From Algicoccus sp048820935 (GTDB lineage Bacteria > Pseudomonadota > Gammaproteobacteria > Burkholderiales > Burkholderiaceae_B): 64,000 bases of DNA. The translations under genes were made by a program, and so were the position numbers. Positions within the stretch are counted from its first letter, which is position 1. Each line of letters starts with the position of its first letter. The stretch lies in the NCBI RefSeq assembly GCF_048820935.1, contig NZ_JBMERD010000006.1:124001-188000 (forward strand), written 5' to 3'. The notes beneath the pieces are model-generated. The model was not told where the DNA came from, made no database searches, and worked only from the letters and a program-made list of their open reading frames with translations. Below are positions 16,476 to 26,058 of this stretch, piece after piece.

Positions 16476-17255
16476 TTAAAACACCACCTCAGCAATCACC
16501 GGCGCGTGATCTGAAGGCTGTGTATTCCCACGCGGTCCTGTGTCAATCACGCAGGACCGGCAAGCCCTCGCCATAGGCCCAGACAATAAAACGTGATCAA
16601 TACGTAATCCTGCATTACGAGCAAACGCTCTGAGCCGATAGTCCCACCAGCTAAATGAGTCAGGTTCTTGTTCAAACAGCCTGAATGAGTCTTCCAGGCC
16701 TAAATCAAACAAGGCTTGCAGTGCCTGGCGCTCTGGATCGGATACCAGCACTTTACCTGCCCAGCGTTTTGGGTTGTGGACATCTTCGTCAGCCGGCGCA
16801 ATGTTGTAATCACCAAGCACAGCTAAATTCGGATAGGTTAGAATCTCCTGCGCAAGCCACGCATGAAATGCCTTATACCAAGCAAGTTTATAGACATATT
16901 TGTCTGATTCCACTGACTCGCCATTGGGGCAATACGCATCCACGACTCGAACCGTCTGGCCATTGACCTCATAGGTCGCTGCAATCACGCGCTGCTGCTC
17001 ATCCTCAAAGCCTGGGATATTACGTTGTACCGATTGGGCTTCATGTAATGAAAGAATGGCCACACCGTTATAGGTTTTTTGGCCTGCCCAAACGGCTTGA
17101 TAACCAGCCTCTTCAATGGCTTCAATTGGAAACTTATCCTGATCAAGCTTCAGTTCTTGCAAGCATAAAAAATCAACCGGATTTTCTTTTAACCAATCTA
17201 GCACTTGCGGCAAACGTACTCGCAAAGAATTGACATTCCAAGTGGCCAGTTTCAT
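16476..17255 (-). CDS. xthA: exodeoxyribonuclease III
   Basis: 259 residues from the ATG at 17255, which starts the family's MKLATWNVNS motif and has TTGGAG upstream; a longer frame to 17354 adds 33 unlikely residues. Metal and catalytic residues are visible in LCLQELKLD (Glu), GDYNIAP (Asp, Asn), RIDHVLLS and the C-terminal SDHAPV. It is an AP endonuclease and 3' exonuclease in base-excision repair. Convergent with the I78 lipoprotein gene, leaving 4 bases between stops and no visible terminator. Confidence 0.95.
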   Translation of the reverse strand: MKLATWNVNSLRVRLPQVLDWLKENPVDFLCLQELKLDQDKFPIEAIEEAGYQAVWAGQKTYNGVAILSLHEAQSVQRNIPGFEDEQQRVIAATYEVNGQTVRVVDAYCPNGESVESDKYVYKLAWYKAFHAWLAQEILTYPNLAVLGDYNIAPADEDVHNPKRWAGKVLVSDPERQALQALFDLGLEDSFRLFEQEPDSFSWWDYRLRAFARNAGLRIDHVLLSGPMARACRSCVIDTGPRGNTQPSDHAPVIAEVVF

Positions 17256-17417
17256 CTTCACTCCAAAACACAACAACAATAGACGTTCTATGGTAGCAGC
17301 ATCCTCGTAACACAACGCTCTGAAGAAGCCTAAGTATCGGGATGATTGCACCATCGACCGTGCCCACAGTGTATAAAAGCAGCATGTAATTGACGACTTT
17401 ATGGGAAGACATTCATC

Positions 17418-18326
17418 ATGCGTTCACTCCTTTTTGTGCCAGCCGATAGCGACAGAAAACTCAACAAATCTCTGGATACAGGTTCCGACGTTCTCATCTT
17501 TGACCTCGAAGACGCGGTCTCGCCCGCACGCAAAGAAGCTGGACGACAAGAGCTCGTTCAATTTCTCAACTCGGAAACCGTGCTTACGCGCCGTGCTCAA
17601 CCTGGGCAACCTCAACTGTATGTGCGTGTCAACGCACTGGACACCGGGATGACCTTACAAGATCTCGTCGCAGTCATGCCTTGCCGTCCTGACGGCATTG
17701 TTTTACCGAAGTGCGCAAACGCACAAGATCACAACATCCTCTCGCATTACTTGGATGCTTTTGAAGCACAATTCCCCGATGCGTCTCGTCAAGCCGCACA
17801 GATCATTGCCATTGTCACTGAAACAGCACAGTCGCTAGCCGGACTCGATACATATGCTCAAGCCAGCGCACGGCTCAAAGGTCTGATGTGGGGTGCTGAG
17901 GATTTGGCTGGAGACATTGGCGCACTCACTAACAAAGAAGACGACCAACGCACATGGACATCACTTTTTGAGTTTGTTAGAACTCGCTGTCTATTTGCAG
18001 CAGCAGCAGCAGGCGTTATAGCAATCGACAGCGTTCCTACCGACATACACAATCTGGAAGCATTAGAAGCTGAAACACGCCAAGCTTATCGTGATGGGTT
18101 TAGTGCCAAAGCGGCAATTCACCCAGGCCAAGTTGCCACCATTAATCAGGCCATGACACCCGATGAAAAAACTCGCCACTGGGCTACACAAGTCGTTGCA
18201 GCCTTTGAAGAAAGTGACACAGTGGGCGTGGCTACACTGGATGGCAAAATGCTCGACACCCCTCACTTGCGACTGGCACGTAAAGTTCTGGCAGCCAGCG
18301 CACTGGCTGATCGGACGGCATCTTAA
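17418..18326 (+). CDS. CitE-like CoA-ester lyase (HpcH/HpaI aldolase family)
   Basis: 302 residues of the CitE superfamily: MRSLLFVPADS at the start, the DLEDAV metal-site motif near 30, a substrate-binding Arg region, LMWGAEDLAGDIGA near 155, and the C-terminal AAIHPGQ segment. Members cleave malyl-, citramalyl- or beta-methylmalyl-CoA, or hydrolyse malyl-CoA. The next gene is a family III CoA transferase, so the pair may activate and split a C4-C5 dicarboxylic acid such as citramalate or mesaconate. The exact substrate is not determined. Confidence 0.85.
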   Translation: MRSLLFVPADSDRKLNKSLDTGSDVLIFDLEDAVSPARKEAGRQELVQFLNSETVLTRRAQPGQPQLYVRVNALDTGMTLQDLVAVMPCRPDGIVLPKCANAQDHNILSHYLDAFEAQFPDASRQAAQIIAIVTETAQSLAGLDTYAQASARLKGLMWGAEDLAGDIGALTNKEDDQRTWTSLFEFVRTRCLFAAAAAGVIAIDSVPTDIHNLEALEAETRQAYRDGFSAKAAIHPGQVATINQAMTPDEKTRHWATQVVAAFEESDTVGVATLDGKMLDTPHLRLARKVLAASALADRTAS

Positions 18327-18379
18327 TGAAAAAACGCATCAACTACAGCTCATCTTAATTTCTTATGACGGAGTGCCCT

Positions 18380-19570
18380 ATGACAGCACAACCTTCAACC
18401 TCTGCTCAAACTGGCCCTTTGACTGGCGTTCGAGTCATCGATATGACAGCCGTAGGCATGGGCCCTTACTGCACGCAAACGCTCGGTGACTATGGCGCTG
18501 ATGTCATCAAGATTGAAGCACCCGATGGTGATGTCTTTAGGCATGCCACCCCAAAAGCCCGTGAAGCCATGGCTGCACCATACCTGCAGCTCAATCGCAA
18601 CAAGCGCAGTCTGGTTCTCAATCTTCGGCAAACCGATGATTTAGACTTATTGCGAGACTTAATTCGTCAAGCGGATGTGCTGGTTTACAACATCCGTCCA
18701 CAAGCGATGCGCAAACTCGGTTTGGATTATGAAACTTTGGCGGCAGACAACCCAAAACTGATTCATTGTGGTGTCTATGGGTTTTCTGAAAACGGCCCAT
18801 ATGCCGGAAAACCTGCTTTTGATGACATTATTCAAGCAAGCAGTGGTTTAGCTGATTTGCAAGGTCGGGGTCGAGACGGTACACCTGCTTATGTGTCATC
18901 CATTATCGCGGACAAAGTCACTGGATTAATGGGTGTCAATGCCATTTTGGCGGCATTATACGAACGCACTGTGTCAGGGCAAGGCCAAGCTGTTGAAGTA
19001 CCCATGTTTGAAACCATGGTGAGCTTTAACCTGATTGAGCATATGGGGGGCGCAACATTTGATGGCACGCCCACAGAGATGGGTTATGAACGGGCACTTT
19101 CTCCTTACCGCAAACCATACCGCACACAAGATGGTTTCATTGGATTGTTGCCCTACACATCTGAACAGTGGAAACGATTTTTTGAAGTGGCAGGCCGTCC
19201 AGAAATTATGGACGATCCCAAATACCGTGAACCAGGTGTGCGCGCACAGAATATTGGCGAACTTTACGCCATTCTTGAAACACTCACACCCCAAAAAACA
19301 TCCGATGACTGGATTGCTCTACTGACCGCAGCCGATGTGCCGGTGACCCGAGTCAATACGCTCGAACATCTTTTGGAAGACCCACATCTAAAAGCGATCG
19401 ATTTAATTCAGACCTTGCCACATCCAACAGAAGGCACCGTGACTATTGCACGCTCCCCAGTCAACTTCTCCAGAACGCCGACCAGCATTCGACGGGTACC
19501 ACCCACGCTTGGTCAGCATTCGAACGAGATTCGTGCAAGTCGAAAATTTGAAACTAAAGAAACTGAATAA
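18380..19570 (+). CDS. family III (CaiB/BaiF) CoA transferase, copy 1
   Basis: 396 residues from the ATG at 18380, chosen because GGAG lies 6 bases upstream; an earlier ATG at 18365 lacks this. Typical opening LTGVRVIDMTAVGMGPYCTQ, GADVIKIEAP, LNRNKRSLVLNL, and the probable catalytic Asp178 in the IIADKVTGLMG segment. The enzyme would pass CoA from a donor thioester to a carboxylic acid through an aspartyl-CoA intermediate. It follows the CitE-like lyase by about 50 bases and probably feeds it. Confidence 0.9.
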   Translation: MTAQPSTSAQTGPLTGVRVIDMTAVGMGPYCTQTLGDYGADVIKIEAPDGDVFRHATPKAREAMAAPYLQLNRNKRSLVLNLRQTDDLDLLRDLIRQADVLVYNIRPQAMRKLGLDYETLAADNPKLIHCGVYGFSENGPYAGKPAFDDIIQASSGLADLQGRGRDGTPAYVSSIIADKVTGLMGVNAILAALYERTVSGQGQAVEVPMFETMVSFNLIEHMGGATFDGTPTEMGYERALSPYRKPYRTQDGFIGLLPYTSEQWKRFFEVAGRPEIMDDPKYREPGVRAQNIGELYAILETLTPQKTSDDWIALLTAADVPVTRVNTLEHLLEDPHLKAIDLIQTLPHPTEGTVTIARSPVNFSRTPTSIRRVPPTLGQHSNEIRASRKFETKETE

Positions 19571-19594
19571 AATCTGACCAACTCACATAGGACA

Positions 19595-19625
19595 AATCGG
19601 AACCGAATAATCCCCAGTTCCGATT
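19595..19625. terminator. hairpin between convergent genes
   Basis: Perfect arms AATCGGAAC (19595-19603) and GTTCCGATT (19617-19625) lie between the CoA transferase stop and the nitroreductase stop. There is no long T-run on either side, so its role as a terminator is tentative. Confidence 0.45.
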
Positions 19626-19631
19626 CTGGCC

Positions 19632-20240
19632 TCAGATCTCACCAGGAGCGCACCATCGACCGATGACGCTCACATCCACAGGTTTACGTACCGCTGGCTC
19701 ATTTCTAGGCGTACCGACCGCCAGAAAGCCCACAAACTGATAATCGAGCGGATCAAACCCCAGCTCGGTCGGAATTTCTTCAGTGAATGTCCCTAATCCA
19801 GTACTCCAGAAAGACGCAAACCCCATGGCATGCATGGCATTTTGGAAATTCATCACCGCAGCCCCCATTGAAAGCGCCTGTTCCACATCAGGGACTTTGG
19901 GATTGTCGTGATGCATTTGATAGGCCATGGCGACCAGCAGTGGGACTTCTTTGAGCCAGTCACGGGTGCGGCGTGCTTTCTCTTCAGACAAAGGGCGACC
20001 GAGTGTTTCAAGTACATGAATGGCTCGCTCACCCAAGGACACAATCTCAGGTTGCTCAATGAACCCAAAACGCCAGACTCTTAGCGCACCATGGTCAGGG
20101 GCTGTTGTCGCACATTGCAAAGCCAGCGCCACTTGTTCCTTCGAAGGACCGGGTGACACCACATTTTTGACAGAACGACGATTGAGTATTGTCTGCAACA
20201 CGTCAGACGAGTTGGATGAATTCTGAACAGTCTGATTCAT
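19632..20240 (-). CDS. nitroreductase-family flavoprotein (YdjA-like)
   Basis: 202 residues. An N-terminal ILNRRSVKN motif marks the FMN-phosphate site; ATTAPDHGALRVWRF is the short YdjA-type substrate loop, and a late GFASFWSTGLG segment contributes to FMN binding. The family consists of small homodimeric NAD(P)H-dependent reductases. Physiological substrate is unknown. AAGGAAA precedes the ATG. No operon partner; cspA lies upstream on the same strand with its own terminator between. Confidence 0.88.
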   Translation of the reverse strand: MNQTVQNSSNSSDVLQTILNRRSVKNVVSPGPSKEQVALALQCATTAPDHGALRVWRFGFIEQPEIVSLGERAIHVLETLGRPLSEEKARRTRDWLKEVPLLVAMAYQMHHDNPKVPDVEQALSMGAAVMNFQNAMHAMGFASFWSTGLGTFTEEIPTELGFDPLDYQFVGFLAVGTPRNEPAVRKPVDVSVIGRWCAPGEI

Positions 20241-20372
20241 TCAAATTTCCTTTTGTTAATGAGAATAAATCCTAACACCGATTGACCCAAAAAATACTAG
20301 AACACTCGATAACCTAACGCTTACCCATTGGATTCATTCAAAAAAACCTGCATTTACATCTACAACAGGCGT

Positions 20373-20400
20373 AAAAAAAGCCTGCACATTCGCACAGGCT
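20373..20400 (-). terminator. rho-independent terminator of the cold-shock gene
   Basis: On the minus strand AGCCTGTGC and GTGCAGGCT form a stem with a GAAT loop, followed by seven T. It lies about 55 bases after the csp stop. Confidence 0.8.
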
Positions 20401-20453
20401 CCATCGACTCGTATCGATAGAAACGATGATTTACATCGTCACATTCAATTTGA

Positions 20454-20660
20454 TCAGTCGATCAATTGGATGTTTGTCGCGCTCGGGCCTTTGGCGCCTT
20501 GACCGACTTCGAAACTGACTTTCTGGTTTTCTTGCAGTGTTTTGTAACCGTCAGCACGAATTTCTGAGTAGTGTGCAAACAAATCTTTGCCACCGTCATC
20601 GGGCATGATGAAACCAAAACCTTTCTCGGCATTGAACCACTTAACGACACCTGTTGCCAT
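20454..20660 (-). CDS. cspA: CspA-family cold-shock protein
   Basis: 68 residues forming one cold-shock domain with RNP1 KGFGFI and RNP2 DLFAHYS, preceded by the family's GVVKWFNAEKG. It binds single-stranded RNA and DNA and melts RNA structure. AAGGAAG lies upstream of the ATG. Nearly 200 AT-rich noncoding bases separate it from the divergent sugar transferase, enough for the long, structured leader typical of csp genes, though I cannot fold it here. Which csp paralogue it is cannot be said. Confidence 0.96.
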   Translation of the reverse strand: MATGVVKWFNAEKGFGFIMPDDGGKDLFAHYSEIRADGYKTLQENQKVSFEVGQGAKGPSATNIQLID

Positions 20661-20855
20661 GCTTAGTACTTCCTTGAATAATAATAAATACAGAAAAAAT
20701 AATGCTAGACGATCAACGAAGGATAAGGACTACAGGTAGCGCACTTGGCGACACGCAAACAACTATCACAATCACGTCGCTTGAAAATCTTGCCCTCGCA
20801 GTGTAGGCGCGTCCTAGGTCCACGTCAAACATATTTTTGATTTTGTTGCAAAAAA

Positions 20856-21617
20856 ATGAATTTAAAGGCTTTTTTCAGCACAGCAAAAAACGCTGCGCCG
20901 CAACAAAATTACACCTACAGTTCGAATCAACACATCGATTCGTACACATCCTCCTCCAGTACAGTTGCGTTGCGCGGTAACATGCTGGTGATTGTCATTT
21001 TTCAGGGGTCATTCTTGAACGCATCGGCACATCCATTTAGTCTCGGTTCTCGATTTATAAAACGCGTGATGGATATCTTTCTAAGCCTTATTTTAGGGGG
21101 CTTACTATTGATTCCCATGCTAATCATTACTGTCGCTATCCGACTTTCATCACCAGGACCCGCACTCTACTGGAGTGATCGAGTGGGTGCCATGAATCAC
21201 CTATTCAGAATGCCTAAATTTCGCAGTATGCGAACGGACACACCCGAAGTCGCCACACATTTATTACAACAAGCGGACAGTTACATCACACCGGTTGGGG
21301 CTTTTTTGCGCCGCACAAGTTTGGATGAACTGCCACAACTGTGGTCGATACTGATTGGTGACATGAGTTTTGTGGGACCGCGCCCTGCTTTGTTTAATCA
21401 AGATGATTTAATCGAACAGCGCACAGCACTCGGTGTGCATCAATTAAAACCGGGGCTGACTGGTCTCGCACAAATCAGTGGTCGTGATGACCTTGAAATC
21501 CCAATCAAGGTTTCGTTTGATGCGCGTTACCTTAAAGAGCAAAGTCTATTTTTTGATCTTTACATTATGTGGCAAACTTTCTTACAAGCAATCAAACGTG
21601 AAGGAGTTCACCATTGA
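20856..21617 (+). CDS. bacterial sugar transferase (undecaprenyl-phosphate glycosylphosphotransferase)
   Basis: 253 residues as drawn. The family core starts near residue 68 (RFIKRVMDIFLSL), with one membrane helix (about 72-95), then KFRSMRTDT, RRTSLDELPQLW, GDMSFVGPRPAL and GLTGLAQISGR, the classic PglC/WcaJ catalytic set. It transfers a sugar-phosphate from UDP-sugar to undecaprenyl phosphate, the first step of a surface glycan. The first about 65 residues are Ser/Thr/Asn-rich and unlike the family, and no good ribosome site precedes the ATG at 20856, so the real start may be nearer 20982 or later. Followed by a nucleotide-sugar dehydratase gene. Confidence 0.88.
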   Translation: MNLKAFFSTAKNAAPQQNYTYSSNQHIDSYTSSSSTVALRGNMLVIVIFQGSFLNASAHPFSLGSRFIKRVMDIFLSLILGGLLLIPMLIITVAIRLSSPGPALYWSDRVGAMNHLFRMPKFRSMRTDTPEVATHLLQQADSYITPVGAFLRRTSLDELPQLWSILIGDMSFVGPRPALFNQDDLIEQRTALGVHQLKPGLTGLAQISGRDDLEIPIKVSFDARYLKEQSLFFDLYIMWQTFLQAIKREGVHH

Positions 21618-21650
21618 GCCACCTCATTGATCTGATCGCAATCTTTTAAA

Positions 21651-23642
21651 ATGAAACCTAAAAGTTCACTCAGTACACAAGCACAAGCCTGGATCGATCC
21701 GATTCTCAGATTACCCAGAGTCGTCAAGCGCCTCATTGCATTGTCTGTCGACGTCTTTTTGTGTGTCCTCACAGTCTGGTTTGCGTTTTATATACGCCTC
21801 GACTTTTGGGTTCCGCTCACAGGTGATCCATTCTGGCGCGCAGACATCGCGACCTTAATTGCCATCGCAATATCGATACCGATTTTTATCACCCACGGTT
21901 TTTATCGAGTCATTTTTAGATACTCTGGTTTTGCGGCTGCCCGTAGCGTCATTCAGGCCATGGCAATTTATGGCATCCTGTATTTTTCACTGATCACACT
22001 CTTAGGCTTTAACGGCATCCCAAGAACCATTGGCATCCTGCAACCTATTCTTTTATTTTTAGCTGTTAGCGGTTCACGTGCTCTCGCGAGCTTCTGGTTA
22101 GGCGGTGCTTATCGCACACTTATTCAAAAATCCAGCCGCCCTAAAGCGTTCATCTATGGGGCGGGCACCACCGGTCGACAACTTGCGGCTGCCATTCAGC
22201 ATCACCCCGATTTACAAGTCTGTGGTTTTCTGGATGACGATACTCGTCTGCAACGACAAGTTCTTAATGGCCTAAAAATCTATAGCCCTAAGCGCTTGCC
22301 TGAACTCGTAAAATCGCAAAAAATTGAAAGTGTGTTGCTCGCTTTACCGTCGATTTCACGTCAACGTCGCAACGAAATCCTCGCACAAATCCGATCATCC
22401 AAAGTATCCGTGCGCACAATCCCAAGTGTCAGTGACATTGCTCAAGGTAAAACCACTCTAACCGACGTGCATGAACTTGATATTGACGACCTGCTGGGTC
22501 GAGAAAGCGTCGAACCTGATGCGAAACTCTTAGCTCAAAACGTCACCGGGAAAACCATTCTTGTCAGCGGCGCAGGCGGCTCCATCGGCAGCGAAATCTG
22601 CCGCCAGATTGTCACGCTAGCGCCCAAACGCTTGTTATTATTGGATTCCAGTGAGTTTGCGCTCTACACCATCCACACAGAACTCGAAGCCAAACGTACC
22701 CAGCTCAAATTATCCTGTGAGCTAACCCCTTTATTGGGTTCTGTTCAGGATGAAAAACGAGTTCGTGAAATTTTTAACACTTGGTCACCTGAGACGATTT
22801 ATCACGCAGCTGCTTTTAAGCATGTGCCCCTAGTCGAACACAACCCAGTTGAGGGTTTAAAAAACAACGTACTCGGCACACGCCTCATGGCACGTTTGGC
22901 ACTAGAGCATCGCGTGAGTGACTTTGTGTTGATCAGCACAGACAAGGCTGTACGTCCCACCAATGTCATGGGTGCGAGCAAACGTTTGGCTGAGATGGTT
23001 TTACAAGCGATTGCAGCACGCTGGAATGATCCTGAAAGCACCCGTTTTTCAATGGTGCGATTTGGCAATGTGCTGGGCTCCTCTGGTTCGGTTGTACCCA
23101 AGTTTCGCCAACAGATTCAGTCTGGTGGCCCTGTCACGATCACACATCCAGAAATCACTCGCTATTTCATGACCATTCCCGAAGCGGCACAGCTCGTCAT
23201 CCAAGCGGGTGCCATGGCTGAAGGTGGAGACGTCTTTGTCTTGGATATGGGTGAACCTGTTCGAATTCTGGATCTCGCACACCGCATGATTGAGCTATCG
23301 GGTTTTGGGGTGCGTGATGAAGACAATCCCAACGCGGAGATTGAAATCGTCACGACAGGCCTCAGACCTGGTGAAAAACTTTATGAAGAGTTGTTGATTG
23401 GCGACAACCCCCTACCCACCTCACACAGCCGAATCATGCGTGCTCAAGAGGATTTTTTACCCTGGGAAGTTTTAGCGGAAAAACTGACCACGCTGGAGCT
23501 GGCCATGTCTGAGCATGAGAGTCCTGCAATTCGAACAATCCTAGGGCAACTTGTTTCAGGTTACACACCAAACGCTGAAATCGTCGACTGGATCCATCTG
23601 GAACAACATAACGATTCAGAGAATTTTCAAACCAACACCTAG
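21651..23642 (+). CDS. WbpM/CapD-type membrane nucleotide-sugar 4,6-dehydratase
   Basis: 663 residues: four membrane helices in the first 160, a CoA-binding-like Rossmann domain (GAGTTGRQLAAA near 172), then the catalytic short-chain dehydrogenase domain with SGAGGSIGSE near 303, STDKAVRPTN, MGASKRLAE and the C-terminal GLRPGEKLYEELL motif. Members convert UDP-GlcNAc to a 4-keto-6-deoxy sugar, the precursor of QuiNAc, FucNAc or bacillosamine. With the preceding transferase it makes the start of a surface glycan, yet no other glycan genes are nearby. Confidence 0.93.
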   Translation: MKPKSSLSTQAQAWIDPILRLPRVVKRLIALSVDVFLCVLTVWFAFYIRLDFWVPLTGDPFWRADIATLIAIAISIPIFITHGFYRVIFRYSGFAAARSVIQAMAIYGILYFSLITLLGFNGIPRTIGILQPILLFLAVSGSRALASFWLGGAYRTLIQKSSRPKAFIYGAGTTGRQLAAAIQHHPDLQVCGFLDDDTRLQRQVLNGLKIYSPKRLPELVKSQKIESVLLALPSISRQRRNEILAQIRSSKVSVRTIPSVSDIAQGKTTLTDVHELDIDDLLGRESVEPDAKLLAQNVTGKTILVSGAGGSIGSEICRQIVTLAPKRLLLLDSSEFALYTIHTELEAKRTQLKLSCELTPLLGSVQDEKRVREIFNTWSPETIYHAAAFKHVPLVEHNPVEGLKNNVLGTRLMARLALEHRVSDFVLISTDKAVRPTNVMGASKRLAEMVLQAIAARWNDPESTRFSMVRFGNVLGSSGSVVPKFRQQIQSGGPVTITHPEITRYFMTIPEAAQLVIQAGAMAEGGDVFVLDMGEPVRILDLAHRMIELSGFGVRDEDNPNAEIEIVTTGLRPGEKLYEELLIGDNPLPTSHSRIMRAQEDFLPWEVLAEKLTTLELAMSEHESPAIRTILGQLVSGYTPNAEIVDWIHLEQHNDSENFQTNT

Positions 23643-23789
23643 AACACTTAGAGTCCACATTCAATCAATTTAACCACCTGAAACATAGACATTTTCAGTG
23701 GACATACCATGTCTCTGCGTATGGTCAAGCTATGATATGTAAATATTTTTAGCCTCAGTACTTTCTGTACCTTCACCTTTTTTGGACCT

Positions 23790-24806
23790 ATGCACAACCC
23801 GAGACGCCTCCCTCACCATCAACACACACACGGTCACACACACCATCGGGCTGTTTCCCATCATGACGAAACACCCGATCATGATGTTTCTATACCTACA
23901 GACGACAGTCTAGAGGTTTCTCATGCAGAACGCGCCCGGGTCGCCAAACGCACAACCATGGTCAGCGTCTGGGTCAACTTAGTCATTTCAACGACACAGA
24001 TTGTCGTTGGAATTTTTGCGCGCTCTCAAGCATTAATCGCCGATGGTATCCACTCCTTTTCTGATTTAGTAGCTGACTTTGTGGTACTTGCTGCCAATCG
24101 CGAAAGCCAAAAAGCGCCTGACACCGATCACCCGTATGGTCATCATCGTTTTGAGACAGCCGGCTCATTGTTTCTCGGGCTTATCTTGGCTGTTGTGGGG
24201 GCACTCATGATCTGGGCTGCGGGCACGCGCATGATTGATCACTCCTCAATCCCCAAGGTTTCTGGTTGGGCATTTGCTGTGGCCATCCTCACCCTTTTCT
24301 GTAAGGAAGGTCTGTTTCGATTCATGCTCAAAGCAGGTAAACGCGTCAAGTCAAGCATGATGATTGCGAACGCTTGGCATGCGCGTTCAGATGCCGCTTC
24401 CTCATTGGTGGTGGCATTTGGTATTTTGGGCAATATGATGGGATACCCAGTTTTTGACCCAATTGCCGCATTGCTCGTCGGCTTAATGATTCTTCGGATG
24501 GGTTGGAAATTTGGTTCTGAAGCATTTCATGACCTCATGGACCGAGCAATCGATGATGAGGAGCTTGCAGCCATTATCAAGACACTGGAGGCTACACCAG
24601 GCGTGCTAGGTATTCATGATATCAAAACCCGTAAAATGGGTGACATGATCTTGGTCGATGCGCATATTGAAGTGAATCGTCATCTCACTGTTGAGCAAGG
24701 CCATGACATCGGCGTGCGTGCCCGACAAGCCGTGATGGCACGTCACCGTGTTCTCAATCTAATGACTCATATTGATCCTGTAGATCCCAAAAACAACAAC
24801 TCATGA
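23790..24806 (+). CDS. cation diffusion facilitator (zinc/iron/cobalt exporter)
   Basis: 338 residues. The first about 45 are His-rich (HQHTHGHTHH), a probable metal-binding extension. Six membrane helices follow with metal-site motifs ADGIHSFSDLVAD and NAWHARSDAASS, plus the DTDHPYGHHRFE loop, and a cytoplasmic dimer domain ends with HIEVNRHLTVEQGHDI. It exports divalent metal with proton exchange. The stop overlaps the next ATG (ATGA), so it is coupled to a CoA transferase, an odd metabolic partner. Confidence 0.92.
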   Translation: MHNPRRLPHHQHTHGHTHHRAVSHHDETPDHDVSIPTDDSLEVSHAERARVAKRTTMVSVWVNLVISTTQIVVGIFARSQALIADGIHSFSDLVADFVVLAANRESQKAPDTDHPYGHHRFETAGSLFLGLILAVVGALMIWAAGTRMIDHSSIPKVSGWAFAVAILTLFCKEGLFRFMLKAGKRVKSSMMIANAWHARSDAASSLVVAFGILGNMMGYPVFDPIAALLVGLMILRMGWKFGSEAFHDLMDRAIDDEELAAIIKTLEATPGVLGIHDIKTRKMGDMILVDAHIEVNRHLTVEQGHDIGVRARQAVMARHRVLNLMTHIDPVDPKNNNS

Positions 24807-26035
24807 CCCAAAACAACGTAAATACAACCTCATCCGCACCCGGCATGGACATCCGTCCTATGCAAGGTCTCAAAGTCCTCGAGCTCGGCCAACTGATTGC
24901 AGGTCCGTTTGCCTCAAAAATACTGGCTGAATTCGGCGCCGACGTGATTAAGGTCGAGCCTCCCGGCGGTGATCCGCTACGAAAATGGCGTTATGTGCAC
25001 GATGGCACATCTGTTTGGTGGGCTGCACATGCACGCAACAAACGCTCAATCACACTCGATTTGCGCCAACCAGAGGGTCAAGAGATCGTACGCCAGATGG
25101 TGCGTGAAGCCGATATTTTGATTGAAAACTTTCGACCTGGGCAAATGGAAAAATGGGGGCTGGGTTACCCCGAACTCAGTCAAATCAACCCAGGCCTCAT
25201 CATGTTACGCGTTTCAGGTTACGGACAAACTGGACCTTATCGCGATCGACCTGGTTTTGGTGTCATCGGTGAAGCCATGGGAGGTTTGCGTTACCTTAGT
25301 GGTGAACCTGGACGCCCACCTGTGCGTGTTGGTGTATCGATTGGAGATACATTATCAGGATTGCACGGTGTGATTGGTATTCTGATGGCCTTACGTCATC
25401 GCGAGCAACAGGGTGGACTCGGACAAGAAATCGATGTCGCATTGTATGAGTCCGTCTTCAATATGATGGAAAGTTTGATTCCCGAATACTCTAAATTCGG
25501 TGCCGTTCGCGAGCCCTCTGGCGCGAGCATGCCAGGTATTGCACCCACTAATGCGTATCTGTGCAGTGATGGAAAATACGCACTAATCGCCGGCAACGGA
25601 GACAGTATTTTCAAACGCCTTATGAAACTCATCAATCGGCCAGATCTAGCTGAGGATCCCGATCTGGCAGATAACCAAGGACGTTCAGCTCGTATGCAAG
25701 AACTTGATGAGGCCATTTCAGCCTGGACAATCCAATACGATCGAGACACTGTTTTAGATGCAGTGAATGCAGCGGGTGTGCCTTGCGGAAAAAGCTACGA
25801 TGCAGCCGACATCGCCAATGATCCGCATTACCGTGCCCGCGACATGATCCTCACCACCACACTGCCTGACGGTTCAGATATCGAAGTGCCCGGCATTGTG
25901 CCCAAACTGTCTCGTACACCCGGTGCCGTTGATCGACTTGCACCCACTTTGGGCGAACATACCGACGAGATTCTCACTGAACTCGGTTTTGATGAACAAA
26001 AACGCGCTGATCTTAAATCACGCGGCATCGTCTGA
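24803..26035 (+). CDS. family III (CaiB/BaiF) CoA transferase, copy 2
   Basis: 410 residues with GLKVLELGQLIAGPFASKIL, GADVIKVEPPGGDPLR, the ARNKRSITLDLR stretch and the probable catalytic Asp182 in VSIGDTLSGLHG. Its GYGQTGPYRDRPGF segment places it in a different subgroup from copy 1, near succinyl-CoA:dicarboxylate transferases. It overlaps the CDF gene upstream and is followed 23 bases later by an HMG-CoA lyase-like gene, so the two may act in sequence on a branched dicarboxylic acid. Confidence 0.92.
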   Translation: MTQNNVNTTSSAPGMDIRPMQGLKVLELGQLIAGPFASKILAEFGADVIKVEPPGGDPLRKWRYVHDGTSVWWAAHARNKRSITLDLRQPEGQEIVRQMVREADILIENFRPGQMEKWGLGYPELSQINPGLIMLRVSGYGQTGPYRDRPGFGVIGEAMGGLRYLSGEPGRPPVRVGVSIGDTLSGLHGVIGILMALRHREQQGGLGQEIDVALYESVFNMMESLIPEYSKFGAVREPSGASMPGIAPTNAYLCSDGKYALIAGNGDSIFKRLMKLINRPDLAEDPDLADNQGRSARMQELDEAISAWTIQYDRDTVLDAVNAAGVPCGKSYDAADIANDPHYRARDMILTTTLPDGSDIEVPGIVPKLSRTPGAVDRLAPTLGEHTDEILTELGFDEQKRADLKSRGIV

Positions 26036-26058
26036 GCTAGCCAACCATTCGATCACTA

